DNA from: Coemansia sp. RSA 922 | Taxonomy: Eukaryota > Kickxellomycota > Kickxellomycetes > Kickxellales > Kickxellaceae | DNA length: 12,238 nucleotides | NCBI GenBank assembly: GCA_027577415.1 | Contig: JANBQS010000774.1 | Span: 1-12,238, forward strand | Direction of reading: 5' to 3' | Shown: positions 6,145 through 12,238 of the stretch, piece after piece | Layout of the letters: the number at the start of each line of letters is the position of its first letter | Position numbering within the stretch: the first letter of the stretch is position 1 | Program-made: the position numbers and the translations under genes | The notes under the pieces: model-generated | Database searches by the model: none | What the model was told of the DNA's origin: nothing | Seen by the model: the letters and a program-made list of their open reading frames with translations, nothing else

Positions 6145-8211
6145 ATGGTTGACCGCAGAGCCCAAGGAACTGACTATGACCAGGACCGCCCGCAAATGGC
6201 GTTTTCGGGGTCAGACGGCATGATGCATCACATGTTCTCGGGCCCAGGAGCAGGAGCAACCGCACACCAAGCGCAGTACAGTCAGCAACAACAGCAGCAG
6301 CAGCAACTCTACTACCAACAACAGATGATGCAGCAGGCCGGGCAGCAGTACCAGTACGCGCATCAGGCGCAGCAGCCACACGTCGCAAGTCAGACTCAGA
6401 TGCACCAGCACCAGTACCACCAACAGCAAGCGGCTCCCCAGTCTATCCACCAGGCCATGGTCGGACAGCACTCGCCAGCTAGCCAATTTGCTCCCCAGGC
6501 TGGCAGTGGCAGCAGCGCCCTGCTCGCGCAGCAAATGCGCAGAATGCGCCAGTCGCCAGCGGCCGGCACTGGGGCTGGGGCTGGGCAAGCAGACCGCAGC
6601 GAGTTTGGCGACGGCAGAGAAGAGATGATAATTGACGCGACTGGCGCGTTTTCACGGCCTCCAGGAGAAGGTGGAGCGGCTGGGTCGATGACGCGGCGCA
6701 ATGCGTTTCTCGACACGATCGACCCAGCCATCCGGCGCAAGGTGGAGGCGGCGCAGGTGTACTTTCTCGAGTACTACGTCGACCACCTGACATACATTGC
6801 CAATCGGCGCCGGCGGCTGGAGGACTTCAAGAGCGCGATCCGCAGCGTCCATACCACGCGCCAGCATGTGCAAGACTCGTGGAGCAACCACTGCGTCAAC
6901 GAGTCATCTATTTTGCGTCGGCGCCGTAATCGCACGCGCGAGCGCGAGTTTGACATTCTGGCGCAAATTGGCCAGGGCGGGTATGGGCAGGTCTTTCTGG
7001 CGCGCAAGCGCGACACGGGCGAGGTGTGCGCGCTAAAGAAAATGGCCAAGAAGCTGCTGGTCAAGCTGGGAGAGGTCCAGCACATCCTCACCGAACGCGA
7101 CATTCTACGCACGTCAAAGTCAGAGTGGCTCGTCCGCCTGCTGTACTCGTTCCAAGACCAGCACTCGCTGTACCTGGCCATGGAGTACGTGCCCGGCGGC
7201 GACGTGCGCACGCTTCTCAACCAGAACGGCATTCTGCGCCACCAGATTGCGCGCTTCTACATCGCAGAGATGCTGGTGGCTGTTGCTGCCCTGCACTCAT
7301 TTGGATACTTCCACCGCGACCTCAAGCCCGAGAATTTTCTAGTCGACGCCATGGGCCACATCAAGCTGACCGACTTTGGCCTGTCGCACGGACACTTGAG
7401 CCGCCCCACGCTGGAGGCCATGAAAAAGAAGCTGGATCGCGTCAAGGACCAGGAGGTCATATACCACTCGTCCAGCGAGAAGCGCAGCTTCTACAAGAGC
7501 ATGCGCCAGGAGGAGATGCCGCGCGCGTACTCGATTGTCGGCTCGCCCGACTACATGGCGCCTGAGATCCTCTACACGTCGCTAGTGATGGACCAGCAAA
7601 AGAAGAAAAAGAAGCAGCAGCAGGGCTCTCGAGACGGCGCTGGCAGCTCCGAGGCACCGCCGCACGCTCAGCTGGGTGACACGCATCTCGGGTACGACTT
7701 CCGCGTGGACTACTGGTCGCTGGGATGCATCCTGTACGAGTTCCTCTCCAGCTACGCGCCATTCACTGGGCCATCGGCCGATGACGTCTGGCGCAATGTG
7801 TACCACTGGAGCAAGGCCTTCCACCGCCCCGAGTTTGACTCCAAGGAGGCCGAGGACAACCTCGAGCCCGAAGCTTGGGACCTCATTACGCGCCTGGTCT
7901 GCCACCGCACAGAGCGCTTGTGCTCGGTCAACGAGGCAGGAACCCACCCTTACTTCCGCGGCATGGTCTTAGCCAACCTGCGCGCAACCGAGCAGCCGCC
8001 ATTTGTGCCCGAGCTGCAATCCGAGACCGACAAGGCCTACTTTGATGACTTTTCCAATCCCAACGACATGGAGCTGTACCGCGACGTCTACAACAAGCGC
8101 AAGGAGCTGGACTCGCTGGTTGATAGCCAGGCAGCCAGCGCCGACGCCGTCGATCCAGCTGCCTTCATTGGATTCACGTATCGACACAACCGACAGAACC
8201 GCAACTTTTAA
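6145..8211 (+). CDS. DBF2: Dbf2/Sid2-type NDR kinase (mitotic exit/septation)
   Basis: A 688-residue AGC kinase. Residues 42-105 are Gln/His-rich. Residues about 186-260 form the basic, helical N-terminal region that binds Mob proteins in NDR kinases. The catalytic domain shows the glycine loop GQGGYGQV (276-283), Lys298 in ALK, HRD with Asp392, DFG 410-412 and APE 472-474. The activation-segment site is Ser463 (SIVGSPDYMAPE), and Thr678 sits in the C-terminal hydrophobic motif FIGFTYRH. Motifs such as LTERDIL, SEWLV, PGGD and PELQSETDKAYFDDF resemble Dbf2/Dbf20 and Sid2 more than Cbk1/Orb6. These kinases act with Mob1 at the end of mitosis to trigger exit and septation. An insert of about 36 residues, K/Q-rich at its start, separates APE from DYWSLG. 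The ATG is the first in frame after the TAA at 6127. Confidence 0.92.
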   Translation: MVDRRAQGTDYDQDRPQMAFSGSDGMMHHMFSGPGAGATAHQAQYSQQQQQQQQLYYQQQMMQQAGQQYQYAHQAQQPHVASQTQMHQHQYHQQQAAPQSIHQAMVGQHSPASQFAPQAGSGSSALLAQQMRRMRQSPAAGTGAGAGQADRSEFGDGREEMIIDATGAFSRPPGEGGAAGSMTRRNAFLDTIDPAIRRKVEAAQVYFLEYYVDHLTYIANRRRRLEDFKSAIRSVHTTRQHVQDSWSNHCVNESSILRRRRNRTREREFDILAQIGQGGYGQVFLARKRDTGEVCALKKMAKKLLVKLGEVQHILTERDILRTSKSEWLVRLLYSFQDQHSLYLAMEYVPGGDVRTLLNQNGILRHQIARFYIAEMLVAVAALHSFGYFHRDLKPENFLVDAMGHIKLTDFGLSHGHLSRPTLEAMKKKLDRVKDQEVIYHSSSEKRSFYKSMRQEEMPRAYSIVGSPDYMAPEILYTSLVMDQQKKKKKQQQGSRDGAGSSEAPPHAQLGDTHLGYDFRVDYWSLGCILYEFLSSYAPFTGPSADDVWRNVYHWSKAFHRPEFDSKEAEDNLEPEAWDLITRLVCHRTERLCSVNEAGTHPYFRGMVLANLRATEQPPFVPELQSETDKAYFDDFSNPNDMELYRDVYNKRKELDSLVDSQAASADAVDPAAFIGFTYRHNRQNRNF
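6283..6306 (+). repeat. CAG/CAA run encoding eight glutamines
   Basis: Eight consecutive Gln codons, mixed CAG and CAA, encode residues 47-54 of the kinase. More Gln-rich sequence follows up to about 6460. The mixed codons suggest selection for the glutamines rather than pure replication slippage. Length variation between strains is plausible. Confidence 0.9.
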
Positions 8212-8585
8212 ACTTAGCCCCTTTCACTATGCATCCCAACTCACTTTAGTTTTTCTTCAAGTTACTTGTCGCTTGCGTTTGTGGTCACTCTGGCCACATC
8301 CAGCTGGCTGAACTGATGTCGATCACACCTCGCTTCTCGTGCAAAGAAAGCGACACACAAGACTTACAAAGAAGCGATTGATGATGCTGGAGCAGGAAGC
8401 CTTCCTTGGCGGCTGTTTACTACAACAACCACCTGTGTACGTTAGACGCGCGACTGTTTGACATCACGCGTCTGCAACTCCGCCAAACATGCCAGCAGCG
8501 GATGGTGGATGGTGCGCTTGCTCTTCCCCGCACTCTCTCTCCTCATTTTATACTTTCAGCACCTCTACTTTTTCATTGTCCTTCG
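8212..8585 (+). promoter_or_regulatory. Kinase 3' end and promoter of the Whi5/Nrm1-like gene
   Basis: No convincing coding sequence is present. The first part must hold the kinase 3' untranslated region. The second part holds two MCB-like elements (8446 and 8466) and a TATA-like TTTTATACTT at about 8547-8556, 30-40 bases upstream of the chosen ATG at 8586. An in-frame ATG at 8502 would add 28 residues to the downstream protein; the shorter start is preferred because the TATA-like tract lies between the two. Confidence 0.5.
8446..8471 (+). promoter_or_regulatory. Paired MCB-like elements (ACGCG, ACGCGT)
   Basis: ACGCG(CG) starts at 8446 and the full palindrome ACGCGT spans 8466-8471. They are exactly 20 bases, about two helical turns, apart and 115-140 bases upstream of the ATG at 8586. 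ACGCGT is the MluI cell-cycle box bound by MBF (Mbp1-Swi6 in budding yeast, Res1/2-Cdc10 in fission yeast). A single ACGCGT is expected by chance about every 4 kb, so it is the pairing and position before a Whi5/Nrm1-like gene that give it weight. Another ACGCGT lies inside the coding region at 8852-8857. Confidence 0.5.
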
Positions 8586-9540
8586 ATGAACGACAGCTCA
8601 CAGCTAAGCAGCGAGAAGAGCCGCCCACTCGCTTCATTGGGCCACGCGGATCCTATGCTGCCACAACTAGTAAGTGACGTTCTCACATGCGCTTTCTACC
8701 AGCTGCCTCAGAAACCTAACGCCACACCATCTCCTCTGCCTGTAGATGGCAAAGCGGCTCCGTACACGCCTGCGCCAGGCCCGGGTCACCGTCGAGCGCG
8801 ACCTTGGCCACTCGCTTACTGCGATAGCTCCTCCGCCTGAACAGCCTTGCCACGCGTTCTTTCGTAGCACGTCGCGACCATTGCACGAGTCAGCCCGGTC
8901 GCGCATGCTCAGCACACGCGCTCACTCGTACTCACATGGTGACTTTATATCGCCGCATTCAGAACCAGTATCTGTAGGTGCACCATCACTGCTCAGCACA
9001 GCCGCTAACTCTAGGCTCTGCAGTCGCAGAAGACCTGCCGTGTTTCAGCGCTACCAGAGCGCCGTCAACATGGCCGCCACACCACAGCATAGTACGGCAC
9101 AGCGGCTGGCACGCGCTTCTCCCGTCCAGCAGCAACAAGTGCTGCTACACCTGCCATCGTCTCCTTCAGTGCCCCGCACCCCGCTGATGCAGCCACTCGA
9201 CAGCGACAACGAGGTCGCTCGCACCATCTTGCTGCTTGCCACGCCTCCAGCTGCTCGTGCACCATCGCTGCCTAGATCCTCATGCCAACAACCAACGCGG
9301 ACCGGTAGGCCAGCCGGGCGCATTGGTAGACGCCTAAGCTTTTCGCGTTGCCAAGCGGAGCGCCCTCTAAAACGCTCGCGGCATAGTGACAATGAAGAAA
9401 GCCTGCTGGACCCTGCCGTACAGACACAGGAACAAGCGTCAACCATCACCACCACCACCACCACCACCACAAGTCCCCTTACTCCAAACCTTTCTCGAAT
9501 CGCAGCGATGAGCACACGGGTGCTAGCACCGCCAAAGTGA
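8586..9540 (+). CDS. Whi5/Nrm1-like G1/S transcriptional repressor candidate
   Basis: Two exons, 8586-8669 and 8746-9540, join in phase 0 to give 292 residues. Residues 29-47, with the core AKRLRTRLRQARVTVE, resemble the short GTB motif of Whi5/Nrm1 (roughly K-L-x-x-R-L-x-x-A-x-x-K/T-V), through which these repressors contact Swi6 in SBF/MBF. A hydrophobic ARTILLLATPP (186-196) resembles a second conserved patch that I recall in fungal Whi5/Nrm1 homologues. Several S/T-P sites (ISPH, ATPQ, ASPV, SSPS, RTPL, ATPP, TSPLTP) suit CDK regulation. A basic RPLKRSR (about 234-240) could be a nuclear signal, and the rest looks disordered. MCB-like elements lie upstream, as in NRM1. If the ATG at 8746 is the real start, the motif is still intact. 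The gene is convergent with COQ10, 38 bases away. Identity rests on short motifs only. Confidence 0.5.
8670..8745 (+). other. Predicted intron (76 bases) in the Whi5/Nrm1-like gene
   Basis: The donor is GTAAGT at 8670, a CCTAAC branch-like site lies at about 8715-8720, and the acceptor is CTGTAG ending at 8745. All three fit the fungal consensus. Removal joins the ATG 8586 frame to the long frame starting at 8746 in phase 0. Confidence 0.7.
9448..9471 (+). repeat. ACC microsatellite encoding poly-Thr
   Basis: Seven ACC units followed by ACA encode eight threonines near the C-terminus of the Whi5/Nrm1-like protein. They lie directly before SPLTP, two possible CDK sites. The near-pure repeat suggests slippage origin. 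Confidence 0.9.
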
Positions 9541-9578
9541 ACAACAGCCCTTGTATTTTCTGTTTGAATGAACTGTAT

Positions 9579-10211
9579 TTATTTGCCATACAGTTGCTGG
9601 CAGCGGCCTAGATATGCCGCCAAATTGCGCTTGGCCATTTGGTCAAACACAAGACTGGCCGTGTGTGCATGTACGAGCGAGGCAAACTCAAACTCGATCG
9701 AAAACGACACCAGCGTACTAGCACTACTTGTGGACAAAACGAACGGACTGACTGGCGCGTCACCTTGCCTGGGCCTCTTTTCTACAAACTCCCACACTGT
9801 CCTCATGTGCTTGAACATGGCGCCTCCGGGTGTGGCTGTAGCGACAATGCGCCAGGGATGATCCAGCTCCACATTCGAGGTATATCGCTCGCTGAACGGG
9901 GGATATCCAACCATCAGCTCTGCCTGTACGCATCGACGGCTGATGGGCTCGGTGCGCTGCGTCTCCGGGTTCATGGACAATACACGATCTGTACGCAGTG
10001 AGTCACGCAGGACCTTGGAGCCAACACACATTGGCACAAACTCGCAGTATCTATCCACGTCCGACACGACTTGGAAGACTTGCTCGCGCGAGAACGGAAA
10101 CACCAGCGAGTCGCGATATTGCTTTTGCAGAGATAAGCCTCCCAGCGTTGGTAGCGTGAAGAAGGTGCGTGCGCCTGTGCCCGCCAGCCGCCGTAACCCT
10201 GCCAAAGTCAT
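9579..10211 (-). CDS. COQ10: Coenzyme Q-binding protein COQ10, START domain, mitochondrial
   Basis: A 210-residue protein, close to yeast Coq10 (207). The first 20 or so residues have three Arg, several hydroxyl residues and no acidic residue, as in a mitochondrial presequence. The START/polyketide-cyclase domain follows, with family landmarks: SLQKQYRDS, PFSREQVFQVVSDVDRYCEFVP, RCVQAELMVGYPPFSERYTS and, near the C-terminus, SLVFDQMAKRNLAAYLGR. Coq10 binds ubiquinone and related lipids in the inner mitochondrial membrane and is needed for efficient Q biosynthesis and respiration; it is not an enzyme of the pathway. A Ser/Thr-rich loop (PVSPFVLSTSSAST) before the last strand is somewhat longer than I expect. 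The ATG at 10211 opens the frame. It is divergent from THOC7. Confidence 0.92.
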   Translation of the reverse strand: MTLAGLRRLAGTGARTFFTLPTLGGLSLQKQYRDSLVFPFSREQVFQVVSDVDRYCEFVPMCVGSKVLRDSLRTDRVLSMNPETQRTEPISRRCVQAELMVGYPPFSERYTSNVELDHPWRIVATATPGGAMFKHMRTVWEFVEKRPRQGDAPVSPFVLSTSSASTLVSFSIEFEFASLVHAHTASLVFDQMAKRNLAAYLGRCQQLYGK

Positions 10212-10420
10212 AGTATGTGTGCGTTCTAAAAGTACAAGGATCAGAAGAGAAGACCGCTCTCACAAGCTATCAGTCGCAATCACATCCAAGGCCAGTCTTG
10301 CCCATACAAGGCTCCAACACAACGGCTGTTCCATTATCGAATCGTAAATTCACGCTTTTTTGCCTTTCATAAAAAAATTATATTTTACTCATTTAGTTTT
10401 ATTCTTCCCTATTATTTAGA
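10212..10420. promoter_or_regulatory. Divergent promoter between COQ10 and THOC7
   Basis: These 209 bases hold the promoters of both genes. The THOC7-proximal 70 bases are very AT-rich, with a TATA-like TTATATTTTA at about 10379-10388, some 35-40 bases upstream of the ATG at 10421. Nothing else stands out. Confidence 0.45.
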
Positions 10421-11457
10421 ATGTCTACAAAGTCTGAAGGTATGTCGCACGCTGAATCGAGAGACGAGCGCTCTTCTCTTCCCTTTCTCACCTCGCTAAA
10501 TCTTTACTTTTAACCGGTTGTGCTGCTTTTGCTGTAGAGCAAATACTGCGTAGCCGCCTCGCGGTTGAAGACAGACCACTTAAGCGATGCCTGCGACAAC
10601 TCTCGACGATGTGTGCGCGGCACTCAAGTCTGACGCCGGATGAAACACGCCAGGCGTGCGAGCGTGTTTTGCATGAAGTGCGCTGGTTCCGCCACACGGT
10701 GCAAGTTGCAGTGCAGAGCCAGCGCAGGTGCGAGCAAGAGATCTGCTCGTACACTGAGCAGTGTGTCGAGTTGGACCACGGCGTTGCAGAGAGCCACGTA
10801 GAAATTAAACGGCTTGGAGACAGGCTAGAGGAGTCGCGCAGCCACAAGCGACACAAGGTGGCCTACGACGAGATTGCTGCCGAGGCAAACAATCGACCTA
10901 CTCGCGAGCGGCTACTTCGGGACTTTAACGAGCTCAATACCGAAATCGACCAGCTCCGACAAGAAGAGGCCTCGCATGAAGTCGTGGTTGAAGCCTTGCG
11001 GGCCCAGTACTTGGTCGTGATTGGCGAGCTAGGAAATCTGGCTGAGACGTCGAAGAGCGCGCTGAGCATGCAGGATCTAGGAATTTACTTGGGAGACGCT
11101 GACGCCGATGTCACTGGCGACGTAGACTCTGAAAAGACCGGCGACGGTGGTGGTCTTGCTGCCGGTCCGACCATGGGCATATCTCCCACTACTCCACGCC
11201 AGCCTGAGGTCAGCCAAGACGACTATGCCACGCCCACTGACGACGCCCTGCAGAATGAGTCAGCAAAAGTACGCGATAGCCTATCAGTCGGCCAATTAGA
11301 TGGAGCCGTGTTCGGCTACGGCAGCCGAGAGGAGGGCGAAGATGGCAACTCGGATGCTGACTACGATTCCAGAGCTGATGCGCCACAGCTGGGCGCGGAC
11401 TTCCGTGTAGACTCTGAGGAAGAAGGCGAGTGCTTTGAAGATGGGGAGCTTACGTGA
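10421..11457 (+). CDS. THOC7: THO complex subunit 7 (Thoc7/Mft1-like)
   Basis: Exons 10421-10439 and 10538-11457 give 312 residues. The spliced N-terminus MSTKSEEQILRSRLAVEDR lines up with the start of animal THOC7 (a D/E-E-x-I-R-x-R-L pattern), supporting the intron. The region EESRSHKRHKVAYDEIAAEA (about 104-123), followed by RPTRERLLRDFNEL, matches the THOC7 core around its RIRKNRQEYDALA segment. Long helices on either side (about 40-105 and 125-175) are predicted coiled coil. THOC7 is a coiled-coil subunit of THO, which with Sub2 and Yra1/ALYREF couples transcription to mRNA packaging and export in the nucleus. The C-terminal 130 or so residues are an acidic, low-complexity tail ending in EEEGECFEDGELT, longer than in the roughly 204-residue human protein. 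An annotation from the ATG at 10609 would lose the first 30 residues. Confidence 0.85.
10440..10537 (+). other. Predicted intron (98 bases) in THOC7
   Basis: The donor GTATGT is at 10440 and the acceptor CTGTAG ends at 10537, behind a pyrimidine-rich tract. The intron is phase 1: exon 1 ends with the first base of a GAG codon. In-frame stops inside it and the good match of the spliced N-terminus to THOC7 support it. The branch site is probably the TTTAAC near 10509 or the GCTAAA near 10496. Confidence 0.8.
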
Positions 11458-11867
11458 TGGTTTCAGCAGAAATGGAAAACTGGTGCAAATGGATAGACGA
11501 TCCGCCCTTGCCTCCATCCACATGTCCAACTATGTTCTGCCATTTTGGTATTACCCACCAATCTCATGACTAATGTGCTGCAGAAACGGGCGTCTGAAAC
11601 CCCTTCTCTCGGACTTTGCGTTGAGCGAGCGTCGATCTAAATTGGTCATGGCCTGGAGGAGGGATCGTGCGCACGCCAATTCCGCTATTTGCTGCACATA
11701 TTTCTTCGTCCCTGACCTGGCAAGTCCTCCTTTGCGGGCTTGAAATACCCGTGCCAGCAAAAAAGGCTCCTTATAAGGCTGCGCAGCGAGTGGTGAAATC
11801 GGCGATGCAAAAAAAACATCATAAACTCATATTCTTGTCTTTCTATACTCCAATATTATTTACACAC
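11458..11867 (+). promoter_or_regulatory. THOC7 3' end and promoter of the MFS transporter
   Basis: No confident gene is present. TTATAAGG at 11771-11778, about 90 bases before the transporter ATG, is a plausible TATA box. A frame on the minus strand (about 11820 down to 11551) is open for roughly 85 codons but has no ATG near its beginning and no recognisable motif. A 38-codon frame (11457-11573, +) overlaps the THOC7 stop as TGATG; I read it as chance. Confidence 0.45.
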
Positions 11868-12238
11868 ATGTCCCAAGTTCCAACGTCGCCTGACACGGCG
11901 GTTGGCTCAGAAACGCCCACAATCGAATTAGACCAACTGCCAGCCTCTGAAAAGACCCGTGATGTGGAGCCATCAGCCCCCGCCAGTCCTCCAGCCACTG
12001 ACACAAAATATGGATGGCTGGTTGTTCTAGGGTGCTTCTTTGCGCTCATGTTGTCGATTGGAACCACGACTACGTACGGCGTTTACCTGCAGGAGTACAA
12101 GCTGGTTGAATTCCCAGATGCGGCGTCCTCTCTTTTATCGTGGATCGGGACACTCCAGTTCTCTATGATGTGTTTCTTTGGCATCGGCGTAGGTGTTTTG
12201 TGCGAGCACTTTGACACTCGACTGCTCTCTGCGCTTGG
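11868..12238 (+). CDS. MFS transporter, monocarboxylate transporter-like (partial)
   Basis: The N-terminal 123 residues are visible; the gene continues past the window edge. A polar, Ser/Thr/Pro-rich cytosolic tail (1-46) leads to the conserved entry into helix 1, YGWLVVLGCFFALMLSIG (about 48-65), followed by TYGVYLQEY and a second helix in the segment starting SSLLSWIGTLQFSMM. The YGW start of helix 1 and the GVYLQEY after it are typical of the SLC16/monocarboxylate transporter-like family of fungi (Mch-type, including the riboflavin transporter Mch5). The family moves small organic acids, riboflavin or other metabolites across the plasma or inner membranes. The substrate cannot be assigned from this fragment. 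The frame has no stop up to the end; no intron is seen in this part. Confidence 0.82.
   Translation, partial: MSQVPTSPDTAVGSETPTIELDQLPASEKTRDVEPSAPASPPATDTKYGWLVVLGCFFALMLSIGTTTTYGVYLQEYKLVEFPDAASSLLSWIGTLQFSMMCFFGIGVGVLCEHFDTRLLSAL

Noticed and set aside
7026..7565. 179-codon frame on the plus strand inside the kinase
   Set aside because: It is a shadow frame of the GC-rich kinase coding sequence with Arg/His/Pro-rich, motif-free translation.
7585..7671. An in-frame 87-base intron in the kinase insert (GTGATG to CTCAG)
   Set aside because: The donor is not canonical, no good branch site is visible, and the stretch keeps the GC-rich coding composition of its surroundings. It stays a possibility to check with RNA.
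6145..8211. Assignment of the kinase to Cbk1/Orb6 because of the Q-rich tail
   Set aside because: Catalytic-domain motifs (QGGYGQV, SEWLV, GSPDYMAPE, SETDKAYFDDF, a C-terminal FRH/YRH hydrophobic motif) resemble Dbf2/Sid2 more; the tail composition is weaker evidence.
8968..9023. A second intron in the Whi5/Nrm1-like gene (GTATCT or GTAGGT donor, GCTAAC branch, CTGCAG acceptor)
   Set aside because: Removing it shifts the frame into a stop about 70 bases later and would lose the ARTILLLATPP patch and the S/T-P sites.
9051..9515. 154-codon minus-strand frame opposite the Whi5/Nrm1-like gene
   Set aside because: It is a shadow; its poly-Val run is just the reverse of the ACC repeat.
11457..11573. 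38-codon frame overlapping the THOC7 stop (TGATG)
   Set aside because: It is short, without motifs, and translational coupling of this type is not expected in a fungal nuclear gene.
1..12238. tRNA or rRNA genes, transposons or CRISPR arrays
   Set aside because: Reading both strands I found no tRNA B-box-like GGTTCGAAT region with a fitting cloverleaf, no rRNA sequence, no transposase or reverse-transcriptase motif, no long terminal or inverted repeats, and no regularly spaced repeats.

Overview
The window looks like a gene-dense piece of a fungal nuclear genome. Genes lie 40 to 400 bases apart on both strands, two of them carry short GT-AG introns (76 and 98 bases), and the products are eukaryotic and fungal: BUB3, COQ10, THOC7, a Dbf2/Sid2-type kinase and SLC1-type acyltransferases. 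The compact layout, the few introns and the BAHD-like transferase at the left edge would suit an early-diverging fungus such as a Kickxellomycotina (Coemansia-like) species. That placement is inference from memory; only the fungal assignment is firm.

Left part (1-3939): a 617-base leader without a convincing gene, then a BAHD-like acyltransferase (+, 618-2099) convergent with the spindle-checkpoint protein BUB3 (-, 2141-3139). BUB3 shares a divergent promoter of about 200 bases with a GAF-domain free methionine-(R)-sulfoxide reductase (+, 3346-3879).

Middle (3941-8211): two tandem paralogous 1-acyl-glycerol-3-phosphate acyltransferases on the minus strand. A 393-base divergent intergenic region follows, then a large AGC-family NDR-subfamily kinase (+, 6145-8211). 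Its catalytic domain matches the mitotic-exit/septation kinases Dbf2 and Sid2. It has a glutamine-rich N-terminus and an unusual insert of about 36 residues in the C-lobe.

Right part (8212-12238): a two-exon gene (+, 8586-9540) whose short basic motif, hydrophobic ATPP motif, CDK-type S/T-P sites and MCB-like promoter elements suggest a Whi5/Nrm1-type G1/S repressor. COQ10 (-, 9579-10211) follows. THOC7 (+, 10421-11457) begins with a 19-base coding exon. The N-terminal part of a monocarboxylate-transporter-like MFS protein (+, 11868 onward) runs off the window edge.

I see no operon, mobile element, CRISPR array, tRNA or rRNA. The genes are mostly independent housekeeping functions. A loose theme is cell-cycle control: BUB3, the Dbf2/Sid2-like kinase and the Whi5/Nrm1-like candidate. 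The most interesting point is the last of these, with two ACGCG elements exactly 20 bases apart in its promoter, the arrangement expected if the gene feeds back on MBF-type transcription.
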